A stretch of 64,000 nucleotides of DNA from Tubiluchus corallicola. Its lineage: Eukaryota > Priapulida > Priapulimorpha > Priapulimorphida > Tubiluchidae. The stretch is from NCBI GenBank assembly GCA_030141605.1, contig JAQGDQ010000021.1, forward strand, positions 1,083,347 to 1,147,346. Reading direction: 5' to 3'. The position numbers and the translations under genes were made by a program. This document shows, piece by piece, positions 1 to 12,155 of the stretch. The first letter of the stretch is position 1. Each line of letters starts with the position of its first letter. Under the pieces are notes generated by a model. That model was given only the letters and a program-made list of their open reading frames with translations, searched no databases and was not told where the DNA came from.

Positions 1-404
1 TTTGGGTCAAAGAAGTTACCTCCCCATCCAAGATGATTTGGTGATTCGATTATAGCGCCACCAACCCACAGCATAAAACAATACAGGATATTTTTCCTCC
101 GTGAAAATATGATTTTGTGCATTGAAGGGCGGCAAATGTGAAAATATCTGCAAAAAAAGACGAACTAAAAATGATGTGTGCACTTTCATTGAGTAAACTC
201 TAATTAAATTAACATTCTGATAGTGAATTGCAAGCCACGTTCAGACTACTGACATATTTTTGCCCTTTGAAGTCGAATATGCAAACTTAGGGGCATCAAA
301 CTGCTTATTTTGATTCAAAGGCTGTTGTCTTTGCCAAGTATAAACGTGATGGAAAACCACATTTCTAGACAATAGTAATTTTTGTTACAATTTTGATACA
401 CTTT
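1..404. other. intergenic, no gene seen
   Basis: AT-rich single-copy-looking sequence. I see no coding-like frame with splice sites, no RNA gene and no repeat structure here. Confidence 0.5.
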
Positions 405-650
405 TTACCTACCTATCTACCTCCCTCCCCACCTACTTACCTGTCTATCTATCTATCTATTTATCTGTCTGTCTGTCCATCCGTCCGTCCATCCATCCAT
501 CCATCCATCCATCCATCCATCCATCCATCCATCCATCCATCCATCCATCCATCCATCCATCCATCCATCCATCCATCCATCCATCCATCCATCCATCCAT
601 CCATCCATCCATCCATGCGTCCATCCATCTAGCTAGGATCTAGCTTCGAA
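405..650. repeat. (CCAT)n tetranucleotide microsatellite
   Basis: A nearly pure run of CCAT units, about 35 copies from roughly 478 to 616, flanked by related CTAC, CTAT and CTGT tetranucleotide steps and a short CTAG-rich end. The open frames across it are a by-product of the repeat and not a gene. Confidence 0.95.
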
Positions 651-1517
651 CATTGGATTTTTTCAATGAAATTTACTATTAATTCGACGCTTCAATTACT
701 TTCATTCTTCATCATAATAACGCGTGAAACGTCGTGCAATCAGTACAGTTTAGCTGCGATGTCTGTGCACAGGTTTTTAATAAGTGCTGCAAGTCTTCAT
801 CATAAAACAAAAGCAAGCAATGAGAACAGAAATAATCTTTCCGAGATTGCTAGAATTTCGTATTCGCAAATTGTCTGAAATGACTTTAACAGTTAAATCC
901 GAACTCGCCTCAAATTAGAAATTTTATAATTCCATTCGATTCGAATTCGAAAGCTAAAACTTTGATTCAATTCGAATTGGATTTGTGATAGTAGTGCTTC
1001 CTGTCTATTGATTTGTTCCATTGTTATAGTTACCTGTTTACACCAATCATCATTATCGTGTGTAAGGAGCACATGCAGCTAATTAAACAAACAGTTCCAA
1101 CGAAAATACACAATTTCCACCTGACCAGAAAGTATGCTTCTCCATACAAACCACCTGAAATGATGAAATGTTTACGTTATAAACTATTACAGATCAAGCG
1201 CTTAACTCCATCAGACGTCCACATTAATGAACATCAAATTAATGGCAATGTCAAATACCAAAATTAATATTTATATTAGACTAGCTGTTTGCATTAGCGT
1301 TGGTTAAAAGGGTGAAACGTCAGTGCCGATATCTGCACACTAAAATTTCTCTGCTGAAAACAAGCAAACGCAAAACCCCCTCCACTTTAAAAATCCTACA
1401 TTATCAACAGGCACGAAATAATGACGGCCATTTAATTTATAGCAAACTGAAGTCTGGTGTGACTATTATTGTTGAGTGCACGTGTATCAGAAGTTACTGA
1501 AGAATCACGTTTATAAT
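651..1517. other. intergenic, no gene seen
   Basis: AT-rich sequence with no supported gene. A small self-complementary patch near 925-985 is rich in TTCGAATT-type words. The short open frames at 666-878, 1013-1267 and 1300-1500 have no recognisable motif or splice context. Confidence 0.45.
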
Positions 1518-2030
1518 ATTTTAAAGTACTGCTAAACGTAAAAACGATCGTTGCTTTCAGTACTGCTACAACGTAAAAACCTTTTATCGTTGCTTTCAGT
1601 ACTGCTACAACGTAAAAAAACTTTTATCATTGCTTTCAGTACTGCTACAACGTAAAAAACTTTTATCATTGCTTTCAGTACTGCTACAACGTAAAAACCT
1701 TTTATCGTTGCTTTCAGTGCTGCTAAACGTAAAAAACCTTTTATCGTTGCTTTCAGTACTGCTACAACGTAAAAAGCTTTTATCATTGCTTTCAGTAGTG
1801 CTACAACGTAAAAACCTTTTATCATTGCTTTCGGTACTGCTACAACGTAAAAAGCTTTTATCATTGTATTCAGTACTGCTAAACGTAAAGAGCTTTTATA
1901 ATTGCTTTCAGTACTGCTACAACGTAAAAAGCTTTTACTATTGCTTTCAGTACTGCTACAACGTAAAAAACTTCTATTGTTGCATTCAGTACTACTACAA
2001 CGTAAGAAACGTTTAGCATTGCTTTCAGGA
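1518..2030. repeat. 39-bp minisatellite, about 13 copies
   Basis: The unit reads roughly CGTAAAAACCTTTTATCGTT followed by GCTTTCAGTACTGCTACAA, 39 bp, with one-base length variants and point changes between copies. 39 is a multiple of three, so both strands show long open frames that carry no family signal. Each unit contains a TTGCTTTCAG string that resembles a 3' splice site. Confidence 0.92.
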
Positions 2031-5000
2031 CAGCCTTTTTTGGGTCTAGTTTATAATCAATGTGCTTTTAGATGAGACATCATCCCCGCCAATAAGTTCT
2101 CAGGCAAGCAGGCAAGCTTTTTCAAACGCAGCCTCTCGAAATATTAACTCTTTAATCTCACTCAAAAGCTGGGCATGGTGAACTAATCTTGCGAAAAACG
2201 TATCATTCGGGCACGTCCTATGTTCAGTTTCCGTGAAGCGACACAGAATTCAGCACTCAATCAATTGCTACACATGCCTACTTGTTCATGTTTGCGACAG
2301 GACCGGTATCTCCTCATGCCTCTAATAATCCTCTAATGTACGATTCTAAAACGACAGAGTATCTTAATGGAGTCTGGATACGTCTAGGCCTACATCCATC
2401 AACGAAAAAAGCAAACCGAAGCAATAATGCAGGCGAAACTGGGGGGAAAACCTTTAGGTGGCAGCTCCCTAGTAGCTTCTAAACAGGCCTCGTGTTGCTT
2501 AACTTCGTGGATAAAAACACATTCTAATCGCTGAACTATACACTTTCCCTGAATACACTGAGAGTGTAGTAGAGATAATTAAGAACACAGCAAGCTGATT
2601 CACAATTACATAATTGAAACTAATAACAGAGGCACAATTAAGGTTTACATTAACGTATTTTACTTATGACAGTTCCACGCAGAGCTTTCACCGGATTACG
2701 TAGCCAAAGTAGCATAAAGTGGACTGTTCAACAAGCTACGGGAAAACCGTGTGGAACGATGAGTGAGAGGATGATTTGTGTAAAATTTTTGTTAATTAAC
2801 TAACTCACGTTTGACGTCAAAGCATACAAACAGATTATTTACAGTTATAAGAGGTGGCGTAAAAAAGTTTTGAGTTTATTAGAAATAACGGATGCGCCTA
2901 ATACAAATCGATGTTACAGACGCTTGTATATAAACATTAAAAATTTTACATCATTCCTCTAATATTTCAAGGATAGAGAAGTTTTAATACAACGAATAAA
3001 AATAAATAAATGCCATGATGATAATCACGACAAACAGTGTGTCAGAGCAAGTGTTCACATTCGGCGTAGTTTAATTTAGGACATACGCTTAATTCTCCAA
3101 ACGATACGAGGTGCTCCAAAAATTTGCCATCATCGTCATATGAGACACTGTGTTCCATTTGCTATAATTGGTATGATTTGTTTTGTTTATGAAAAACTGG
3201 GCATCTTTTGTTTGAATTTTCATTTAGATTGAAACGTGTATTTCTCTTTAGAATGACTGCCATCATATGGTTGAAGTAGTGAGTTTATCTGTTAATAAGT
3301 CATCTCTTGAACACATTTAACTTTTCAGCATGTTTGAGGTGTTTACTGCAATGAAGCAACTGATTTACTAGCTATACCACGTATCTGCTAAAGTACATCA
3401 GCAGACAAAGCAGACACACATGTAGTGAATTTGTGTACTCTACTCTTTCTAAAATACCTACTTTGTAATGTGAAACACGTAACTTTGAATTTGTATTCTG
3501 CAACGATTTAAAAAAAACGTTTGTACTCCTAGGGGAATACAGCAACCTCTTTGTTCTTAGTTTTCCGAATCACAACTAGTTGAGTTGAAGAATCAGTCAG
3601 GCATAAGTCATGGGGCGATCAGGTAATAAGAAGGAAGCCATGCGACTGCAATGAAGCCATATAACTTTTAATAAGAAGATAATGAAACACGTACAAGCTT
3701 ATTACAAATAATGAAACAACACGTTAAATTCACAATGAAACTATTTCAAAAGGTCACATTTAGGACCTTACATTGCCCCGTTATATCACTGTGCTTCTCC
3801 TATATTCTCTTTTCTCCTCTCCTCTCTTCTCCGCTCTATTCTGCTCTGCTTTGCTCTCTTGTCCTTTCCTCTGCTCTTCTCACCTGTATTCTTTTCTCCA
3901 CTCTTCTTCTTTCCTCTCCTTTCGCATCCTTTCTTCATTTACCAGCTATTCTGTTCGCTTTTTTGAAAGGCGTTGTGGTGCAGAAATATAGTGATACAAT
4001 GAGTTTTGGTGACAGTAATCCTAATGTGGTAATTACATGGTGATTATATAGGCAATTATGGTAACTTTGGGCTCAGTTTCAGCATACACATGGCTAAGGC
4101 AGCTTGCAGGTTTTCTACCTAATGGCAGCACGTTTCACAAAAACTCAGTCTGTTGAATTCCATCAATGTTTCCATCGCTTGTTTCTGACTGGTTGACTGT
4201 TATTTATTGATTTTTTGTCACCCCTATTCTAGTCGACTTTCGCTCAATTGTTCACTTTTTTCTGCCAATTGTCTACTTGACCATTATTTCTTACGTAGCC
4301 CATTCGGCCGACCTTGTCTAATTGTCTATCTCAGCTAACTTGGGGGTGTAGGGGGTGCTTGAGCCCCTTCACATTTTGTTACAAATAAATGAACCACTCT
4401 ATAGCTCCTGTTGCTTAAAAAACCACCTGAAGCTGCCCTACGTAAGTCTCTTTCAAAATTATTTCCTGTATTTATGCACCATAACTTATAACTTGCCCAT
4501 TGTCACCAACAACGTAATAATTATTATATTACCTTAGGAAGCTGCCAAATTGGGCGTTTTCATTATGAGTTAGCTCAAACACTGATGAAGGTTCAGCTTA
4601 ATTGGCTGGCCTATGTAAATATAACTGGCAATAAATGTTACCCACCAACAAAAGCAAAGCTATTCACGAAGGCAGAGACGAACATGTCTGCAACGCTGAG
4701 ATTTAGTACAAAAATATTGGCTTCTGTTCTCAAAGATGGCGTTTTCGTAACTGCACCAATGATCTGCAAAATGTCCAATTGCCAATTTCAAAATGAATAA
4801 ATAAACAAAACGATTCATTAACCATTTGAAGCTGTAACATTATATAACATGATGTTATTAACTTATCATCTTATTATCTTATTAATTACATTACCTTATG
4901 TTATATTACGTTACTTAATTCACGTTACATTATCTTGGTTCTTAATATTTTCTGGTAAGTAAACTACTACTACTGCAGCCACTGTTGTCATTGTCGGTGT

Positions 5001-5140
5001 GGTTTGCCAACTTGATGTTCTTTCGTTATTTTTCTTACAAATGTTATGCTGCTTTTGATGCTACTGCCACTATTGCCGCTAGTTTTGCTGTTGTTGTTGC
5101 TGTCGCTATTGCTGTAGGCAAAACTATGCATTTTCAGTAT
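2031..5140. other. intergenic, only low-complexity tracts
   Basis: No supported gene. It contains a pyrimidine-rich CTCTT/CTCC tract at about 3795-3935 and an AT-rich TTATTA-type stretch at about 4845-4925. The short open frames here overlap these tracts or lack any recognisable domain. Confidence 0.45.
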
Positions 5141-5330
5141 GTAGAGAAATGGTTGTTATTGCTGCTGCTGCTGCTGCCACTCTCACTATCAGTGTAGTTA
5201 TTCTTGCTGTTACTATTCCGTTAGTGCTGCTGTTACTGATAATTTTGCCGCTGTTGCTGTTGCTGTTGCTGTTGCTGCTATTACTACTACAACTATTACT
5301 GCTCCTACTAGACCTACTGCAGCGTTGCTG
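5141..5330. repeat. imperfect (CTG/CTA)n trinucleotide tract
   Basis: Degenerate runs of GCTGCTGCT, GCTGTTGCT and ACTACTACT. The leucine-rich open frame at 5149-5355 is a translation of this tract and is not treated as a gene. Confidence 0.8.
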
Positions 5331-5799
5331 TGATGGACAGTTACAATTATTGTAACAAAATTAACCTGCTTACCATGATGTTGCCAAATGTACCACTGGC
5401 GCCCATCAGTATTAAATAACTGAGATAGATAAGATTTCCCAACTTTATGTTGGCAACTAGTACTTCTTGTGAAAGGTCACTGACATTGGCAAAAGTTGAA
5501 ATGTGTGTGGTGACGTTTTCCATCATTGTTGTCACAACTGCCATTGTTTGTAATTTTCTGTAATGTTAAATAAGTTAGAACTTGACGATGGGTGGAATCA
5601 ATTATTAAGCAGTATAAAAGCACGCGGGAGCTTTCTTAAGGCTTCCTGTGCAGAAATTTCCCCCGGATTTTCCCGCAAGTTTCCTCAAAAATTTATTATC
5701 AAAAAGTGGTTGCCATAGAAACTTGCACTCACTTATTCAGTAAAATAGTGACATAATCGTAGCTATTAGAAGAAGATCAGCAGCTAATTACTTTCACAT

Positions 5800-5960
5800 T
5801 TAGCTTACAAGTTGTGACTATTGCGTAGCGTCAAAGTACGGTACTCTTAATGCTGGTGTGCCTCAGGGCTCAGTGTTGGCGTCACTGTTATTCGAGATCT
5901 TTATAAACTTCATTATTAACTATTATATTTGCTTCCCTACGTGGGATATAATGAATTACA
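5800..5960 (+). pseudogene. LINE reverse-transcriptase fragment
   Basis: The + strand encodes NAGVPQGSVLASLLFEIFIN around 5850-5910. This matches the conserved GVPQGSVLGPLLF block of non-LTR reverse transcriptases. No long open frame surrounds it and the homology fades on both sides, so this is a decayed internal piece of a LINE. Seen: the motif. Inferred: the clade, which I cannot set more precisely. Confidence 0.75.
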
Positions 5961-6166
5961 TCCGCAGTTGCCTACACAACGTTTGAACAGAAATAATTTA
6001 ACCCGCTAAAAACTAAATAGGGCTTGCAAACTGTGTCAACAACAATCACACACTAAGAACTTAGAATTATTCCGATATCACAGCTAGAATTTACATACTA
6101 AATACAGCACAGAATAAATGAAGTTGTTTGAAATATGTCATGAATCCCTTGCCTTGATCAAGCTAT
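5961..6166. other. intergenic, no gene seen
   Basis: AT-rich sequence between the LINE fragment and the (ATT)n array, without a recognised feature. Confidence 0.4.
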
Positions 6167-6411
<245 letters not shown>

Positions 6412-7685
6412 TTTATTTCACCATCTATAAATCGCCAAATATGAAAATGTAATTTAGGTTGTCTTGGCATCTGCATGCATACATTTGATCAAATTCGTCT
6501 TGCTACTATAACTAATACTAACTGGAAAATTTTAAGATTCGAAAAAAATACCCAGTTTGGTTAACTGACTCAGATTCTGTATTAAATTAAATGTAATTGT
6601 AAAAAATAACGTTCCTCTAAAATAATGTAGCAACCATACCCATTCCGTTTTTAGATCCATGATTTTTAGATATAAAAACAAAAATTTGTAGTAAAGTCAA
6701 ATCTTCAAATCTGACAAGCCTTTATTATTTTTATTTTAAAGACAGACTTCTATAGTTGTTACAGTCAGGTGTTGTATATCAATACAAGTGTGTTAGCTGA
6801 AATGCTAGCTAGATTGGTAAAACTACAGGAAAGCTGAAAATAAGTTGTGTACACATAGGAATAGTTTACAATTAACCTCAAAATTAAAGCCATCTTCTCC
6901 AAACAATAACAACTTCAACAGATCATTACATCCTAGTGCAGCTATATTAAGGTTTTCAGGTAGCAGTATTTCATTTAATTTATCAATCACAACAATCCTA
7001 GCTAGCTTAATTAAACCTCAAAGACTGTGGTTTCAGCAGTCGAGTACTATAGCTTATGCCCAATTACTGAAAATGGTAAATAATTTCCTTCCTCGGGTCC
7101 CTGTAATATAGATTATCTGATAGTATGAAAGATCTCGTAGAAGATATTCAACTGACAATAGCGAGGATTGTGGAAATTTTCTCAATATAGTTGACAGTTT
7201 CATAATACATATCACAGTGTAGTGATAGTTAGTCAGTAGCATCTCTCAAGACCGCACTGAAGCGCTTTTGAATTTTAATAAAAGCTATAAACACTTGTCT
7301 TATGAGGAGCGGCCAGCTTCAGCACTGCAATTTTTCAATGGCCGCTGTGAACTTGCTGTACAATGGAAGCCACTCTGTGGTGAGAATATTTTCACCTGTG
7401 TCATGAGCAGACAAAAGTTAATGAGTGAATTTCAACTGACTTTGAACTCAAGACCTATTATTTGTAATTTTCTGTTTATTGACCAACTGAGTCATTACAT
7501 TTCATTACAATGTCAATTCACATGTTTACACAAACCAATAAAGCAAATAGGTCAACATACAAAAATAAGTCTAACAACACTTTTATTATTTCCGAAAGAA
7601 CCCATACCGATTACGATACTATATTGTTTTCACAATGGTACTGATATTTAATTGTATTATTACTTTTAAGTGGTAAAAATGCTGT
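6412..7685. other. intergenic, no gene seen
   Basis: AT-rich sequence. An open frame at 7268-7651 (127 codons, +) is free of low complexity, but I recognise no domain in it, so I do not call it a gene. Confidence 0.4.
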
Positions 7686-8041
7686 TATTAATATTATTAT
7701 TATTATTATTATTATCATCGTCATACCTCATCATCACCATCATCATTATCATCATCATAACCACCACCATCATCATCATCACCGCCACTATCATCATCAT
7801 CACCACACCACCGTCATCATCAGCATCAGCATCACCACCACCACCACTACCACCACCACCACCACCACCACCATCATCATCATCACAATCATCGTCATCA
7901 TCATCATCATCACCATCATCGTCATCACCTCATCATCACCATCATCATTATCATCATCATAACCACCACCATCATCATCACCACCACCACTATCGTCATC
8001 ATCACCACCACCACCATCATCATCATCACCACCACCATCAC

Positions 8042-8095
<54 letters not shown>

Positions 8096-8195
8096 CATCA
8101 TCATCACCACCACCATCATCATATTCTTCATCACCACCACCACCACCATCATCATCATCGTCATCATCACCACCATTATCATTCTTATCAACGTG
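7686..8195. repeat. (ATC/ACC)n trinucleotide block, 0.5 kb
   Basis: Alternating ATC and ACC triplet runs with a few ATT and GTC steps. The histidine-rich frame on + and methionine/valine-rich frame on - are translations of the triplets. Confidence 0.95.
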
Positions 8196-8377
8196 TTCTT
8201 AGTGCTTCCGAAACATCACAGGAAAGGAGCACAAAAGTGTTATTGTCTGATTTTCATGTGCCAGTGGGAAACAGAAAAATGTTTCAGGCCATACTTTCCT
8301 TTGACCTATCATCTAAAACACGCACTTTCTTACCTACGATAATTGCCAAAGGTTTCTGATTATTAAATATTAGCCTA

Positions 8378-8780
8378 GTGACTTAATTAACGGCACGCGA
8401 GCGCAGCTAGAGGTCACGTAGTGACATGTAAGGGGGAGTAGAAATCTTCCACGAGCATGTTTGCGAAAGCGAAAACTAAAATATGACATTGCTATATGAC
8501 ATTAATGATTAAATACACAAACTCGCAGCATAATACATTCAAATTTTCAGATTCACGCTATACTAAGGCGTGATTTCTGGAAGCTGCGCAGGGACGTTCT
8601 GTTGAACGGGTACAGCGCCCAATTTTTGTGCAACGTACTTTCGAGAGGGTTACTGAAATGCCCATCTAAGTATACACACTATACATGGCTGAGCGCATTG
8701 AACAGTGAAAACTAACAAAATTAAAGCAAGGCTTCCAGTAATAATTCTTCAAATGCAAGTCATTCTTAAAAAGCAATATT
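8378..8780. repeat. dispersed repeat family A, copy 1
   Basis: Starts with ACTTAATTAACGG and shares ordered, diverged similarity with 18205-18640. Shared blocks include TGTTTGCGA-AGCGAAAA, GGTACAGC-CCAA-TTTTTG-GCAACG and a final GTCATT-TTA-AA. I see no coding capacity or terminal repeats, so the class is unknown (MITE or SINE relic). Confidence 0.55.
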
Positions 8781-10479
8781 TAAATAACGATAATTTTCTT
8801 TTTAGTTTTTAGACTGTAGATCATTCTGAGTGTGGCCTGAAATTGGGTACACGTTTCCTTTAAAATGTTTATTTCCGAACCGCGTGTTTACATCATTCAT
8901 GTCTGGTGACCGGAACACCATAGCGTCACGTACTGCAACTACTAATGACTTTGTACACAATACTAATGCCCAACTTAAGACCTAGCAGAATCTTAGCAGA
9001 AATTGCAGGAAATTATATTATCTCCAGCTGCTAATATTTCATTACTTGCTACGGCAATTAATTTTATCAGCCCTCCTGCGTAGATAGGTTTCAATAGCAT
9101 ATCTGTGTAGCTCTTAGCTCTATGTATTGCCAAATTTTGTTTTCAGTACAGAAAACTTTTGACTGCAAATGCCAATAAATAGCACTAAAACATTTAACAA
9201 GTGCATCCTCTCTTTAAGGTCAAAGACATCGTACCTTGTGAAGTTTCACTTTTACAAAAAAAGACAGAAAGAAAATGCACTAAATAAGATTTTCTGATAC
9301 TTTTAATTTTTTTGTTGATGACTTATATAAGAGGAAATTGAGCGTGAAGGTGTTGTTACCGAAGAAAGTCTGAAACTTAACTTCGCGTGTTACTCGGTAG
9401 ATGACGCCAGCGAAATACACGCGGCGTTTTTTATCACGTGTCACGTTCCACTGTGTAGCATTGTTTAAAAAATTAGCGTCACACAAACGACCCAGAGGCA
9501 AAGGAAGCTGTTGCTAGCACATTTGTTTAGCTTGCGATTTTCCGAAGTTTCACGAACAAAATGTTTTGTGGAAAAATGCAACTTCGAGAACATATGCCAT
9601 CAGGAAGGAAGCCATGGAATTCAATAAAATTAATGTCAAATTTTAAGTTACGGTTAGCTCTTTTTATTAAAGAAAAATTGTTTTTACGTTAAAATCGACC
9701 TGTAAGAACTGTTACTTTCGTCAGTATGTAACGCAACGTAGCAACGCAGTATAACTTCGTATACAAATTTTTTGCGACATACTCCTTTTTCTTCCCCTTT
9801 AAAGAGACTATAAAAACTCTACGAAAGTTTTCACCACCTTCAGCAGCTTATTATACGCGTGAAGCCGTACAATGACGTATAAATACTTATATATTTTGGT
9901 AGATAATGTGATTTAAATGCAAGACAAGACGATTTACTGACGTTTTTGCGTTTTTAAGAAAACATTTAAGTCAAATATGACACCCGTAAACCTTGGGATT
10001 TCAAAATTGTTTTATAACATAAAATATAATAATAATTAAAAAAATAGAATTATAATAGTATAATTACAAAAATATTTAAAATAAAGTCATTTTTAATATT
10101 ATATTATATTCATTTTTATTTATTTTGTTTTTATCTAGCAGCATTATCAGCGTTTTCACAGTTCTTGCACAAATCACAGGGTGAAAAAACTTCGCTGAAC
10201 AAAATAAACTGAGACGCTCATAATTATACAAAATTTTGCAAAAGTTTATTACGAGGAGAGTTATTCGTTAGTTGTGCAAAACATTAGTGATGAAGTTTCA
10301 CAACACTTTTTGCGTTAAGGACGATGACACACTTGCGATTTTTAATAGCCAAACAAATAACCAAAAACAATTTTGTTGAAATATAGTGGAAGCCAAAACA
10401 TTCTCAATCCCATGGCTATACTCACTTATACCCATTATCATTACCATACTCTTTAAATTAGACTGACATTTTGAATTCA
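8781..10479. other. intergenic, no gene seen
   Basis: AT-rich, including a very A+T-dense stretch at about 10010-10130. I found no supported gene or RNA. Confidence 0.4.
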
Positions 10480-10690
10480 GGTAATAAAGTCACAGGTAAT
10501 AAAGCCAGATGTATTAAAGTCCCAGGTAAAAAAGTCACAAGAAAAAAGTCACCGGACAAAACACACAGAAAAAAGAAATAACCTTAACTCTAACCCAGAA
10601 CCCTAATCAAAATTTATTTTGACTTTTTCTTGTGACTTTTTTCGTGACTTTTGTTGCTGGTGATTTAATTATGGGTCACCGACATTCTTT
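10480..10690. repeat. imperfect inverted repeat (foldback) with telomere-like spacer
   Basis: The left arm contains AAAAAAGTCACAAGAAAAAA. The right arm contains the near-perfect reverse complement, within GACTTTTTCTTGTGACTTTT. Weaker complementarity extends to about 60 bp per arm. The spacer carries CCTTAACTCTAACCC and ACCCTAATC, which resemble telomeric CCCTAA. Confidence 0.75.
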
Positions 10691-11334
10691 ATGGCAGGAC
10701 CTACACGAATTAAGAATAAAAATTTAATGCAAAATACCGGTATCTGATGTATTTTCCTACCACGTGTCCCCTTATTTCGTCATCTTATGACCAAATTGTA
10801 ATTGTCACTCCCTAAAAAAACACAGCATGTTTCAGACATTATTGAACATCATTCACATGTTCTTGAATAAACAATTGCTCTAAATAACTATGTAACTCAT
10901 AGTTTACTCACTATTTAACAATAGTTGACATCGTTTACCCTGTTGCGTGTCAGCAGCCAGACAATCCAATGTCTCATTTCTTGTGTGACTCTGTCGACAA
11001 TTATTCTGTTCACCGCGCATCTTTGCGCACCTCACAGGTTTTGTGCAGCCACCCAGTCCAATGGTGTTGAATAACAGCTTCATATTCTACTTATTGGGAA
11101 AATGTCCAACGAGCTCATGCACGCACCTATCAATCACGTTTTGACTTTACCTGGTACGTGATAAACGAGGCAATACACTATAATTATGCAATAAGCTACG
11201 TCTGTGCTTTTCTAACAAAGTTTTTCTAACATTTTTTTATTTGACAAGTGCTTTAAAGAAAATTGCGTAACAATTATAATCAGTGTATTGTACATCACCA
11301 AATAGTGATGTACAAAAGGGGAGGTTCTCCCCTC
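10691..11334. other. intergenic, no gene seen
   Basis: No supported feature. Confidence 0.4.
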
Positions 11335-11393
11335 TTCTCCCCCTTTTCTCTCTCCCCATCCCTCTCTCTCTCTTTCTCTCTCTCTTCTCTCTC

Positions 11394-11424
<31 letters not shown>

Positions 11425-11560
11425 TTATCTGAACCTATTCATCCATCCATCCATCCATCCATCCATCCATCCATCCATCCATCCATCCATCCATCCATCC
11501 ATTCATCCATCCATTCATCCATTCATCCATCCATCCATCCATCCAGCTAGCTAGCTAGGT
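11335..11560. repeat. (CT)n pyrimidine tract followed by (CCAT)n
   Basis: A CTCTCT-rich tract at about 11335-11430, then about 25 CCAT units with some CATT variants and a short CTAG end. The layout resembles the array at 405-650. Confidence 0.93.
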
Positions 11561-11884
11561 AGCTACTTACCTGCCTACCTACCTGCGTCCATCCATCTAT
11601 CTATCTGTAGAAAAGAAAAGAGAATTTCTAAGAAAAGAGAATTTTGCATAAAGTTTAAAAAAATCGTCTTGAAATTTTGCATCACCTTCATACTGTCTTA
11701 CTGCACACAGAGCTCTGTTTGCAGAAACGCTGTACAGAACTCGTAACTAAACTCCGCTGCAGCCATCAGTCAGTCACTGAGTAACAGATAATTTTGCGTA
11801 AAATTTGTAAAAATAATATTAACGCACAATTCACTAAATAAACAAAGGTGTAAATCACTTTATCTTGTCAATAAGATTGATAAT

Positions 11885-12155
11885 ATTATATTTTCTAGAG
11901 AGCCAGTGACGTTTGCTGCGTACGCTGAGATGGTGACCAGTGACTTGTGCTGGGTACACTGAGATAGTGAACCAGTGACGTGTGCTGGATACACTGAGAT
12001 GGTGAAGCAGTGACGTTGCTGGGTACACTGAGATAGTGAACCATTGACGTTGCTGCGTACACTGAGATGGTGAAGCAGTGACGTTGCTGGGTACACTGAG
12101 ATGGTGAACCAGTGACGTTGCTGGGTACACTGAGATGGTGAATCAGTGACGTTTT
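11885..12155. repeat. about 34-bp minisatellite, 7-8 copies
   Basis: The unit is close to CAGTGACGTTGCTGGGTACA followed by CTGAGATGGTGAAC, with 33-35 bp spacing. Several copies contain TGACGT (CRE/ATF half-palindrome). The flank on the right runs straight into unique sequence. Confidence 0.9.

Noticed and set aside
1518-2030. CRISPR-like or direct-repeat-spacer array
   Set aside because: The whole unit repeats without unique spacers, and the genome is eukaryotic.
7670-8359. 229-codon His/Ser/Pro-rich frame that could pass for a metal-binding protein
   Set aside because: Encoded by an ATC/ACC trinucleotide block; only about 50 ordinary codons remain and they show no domain.
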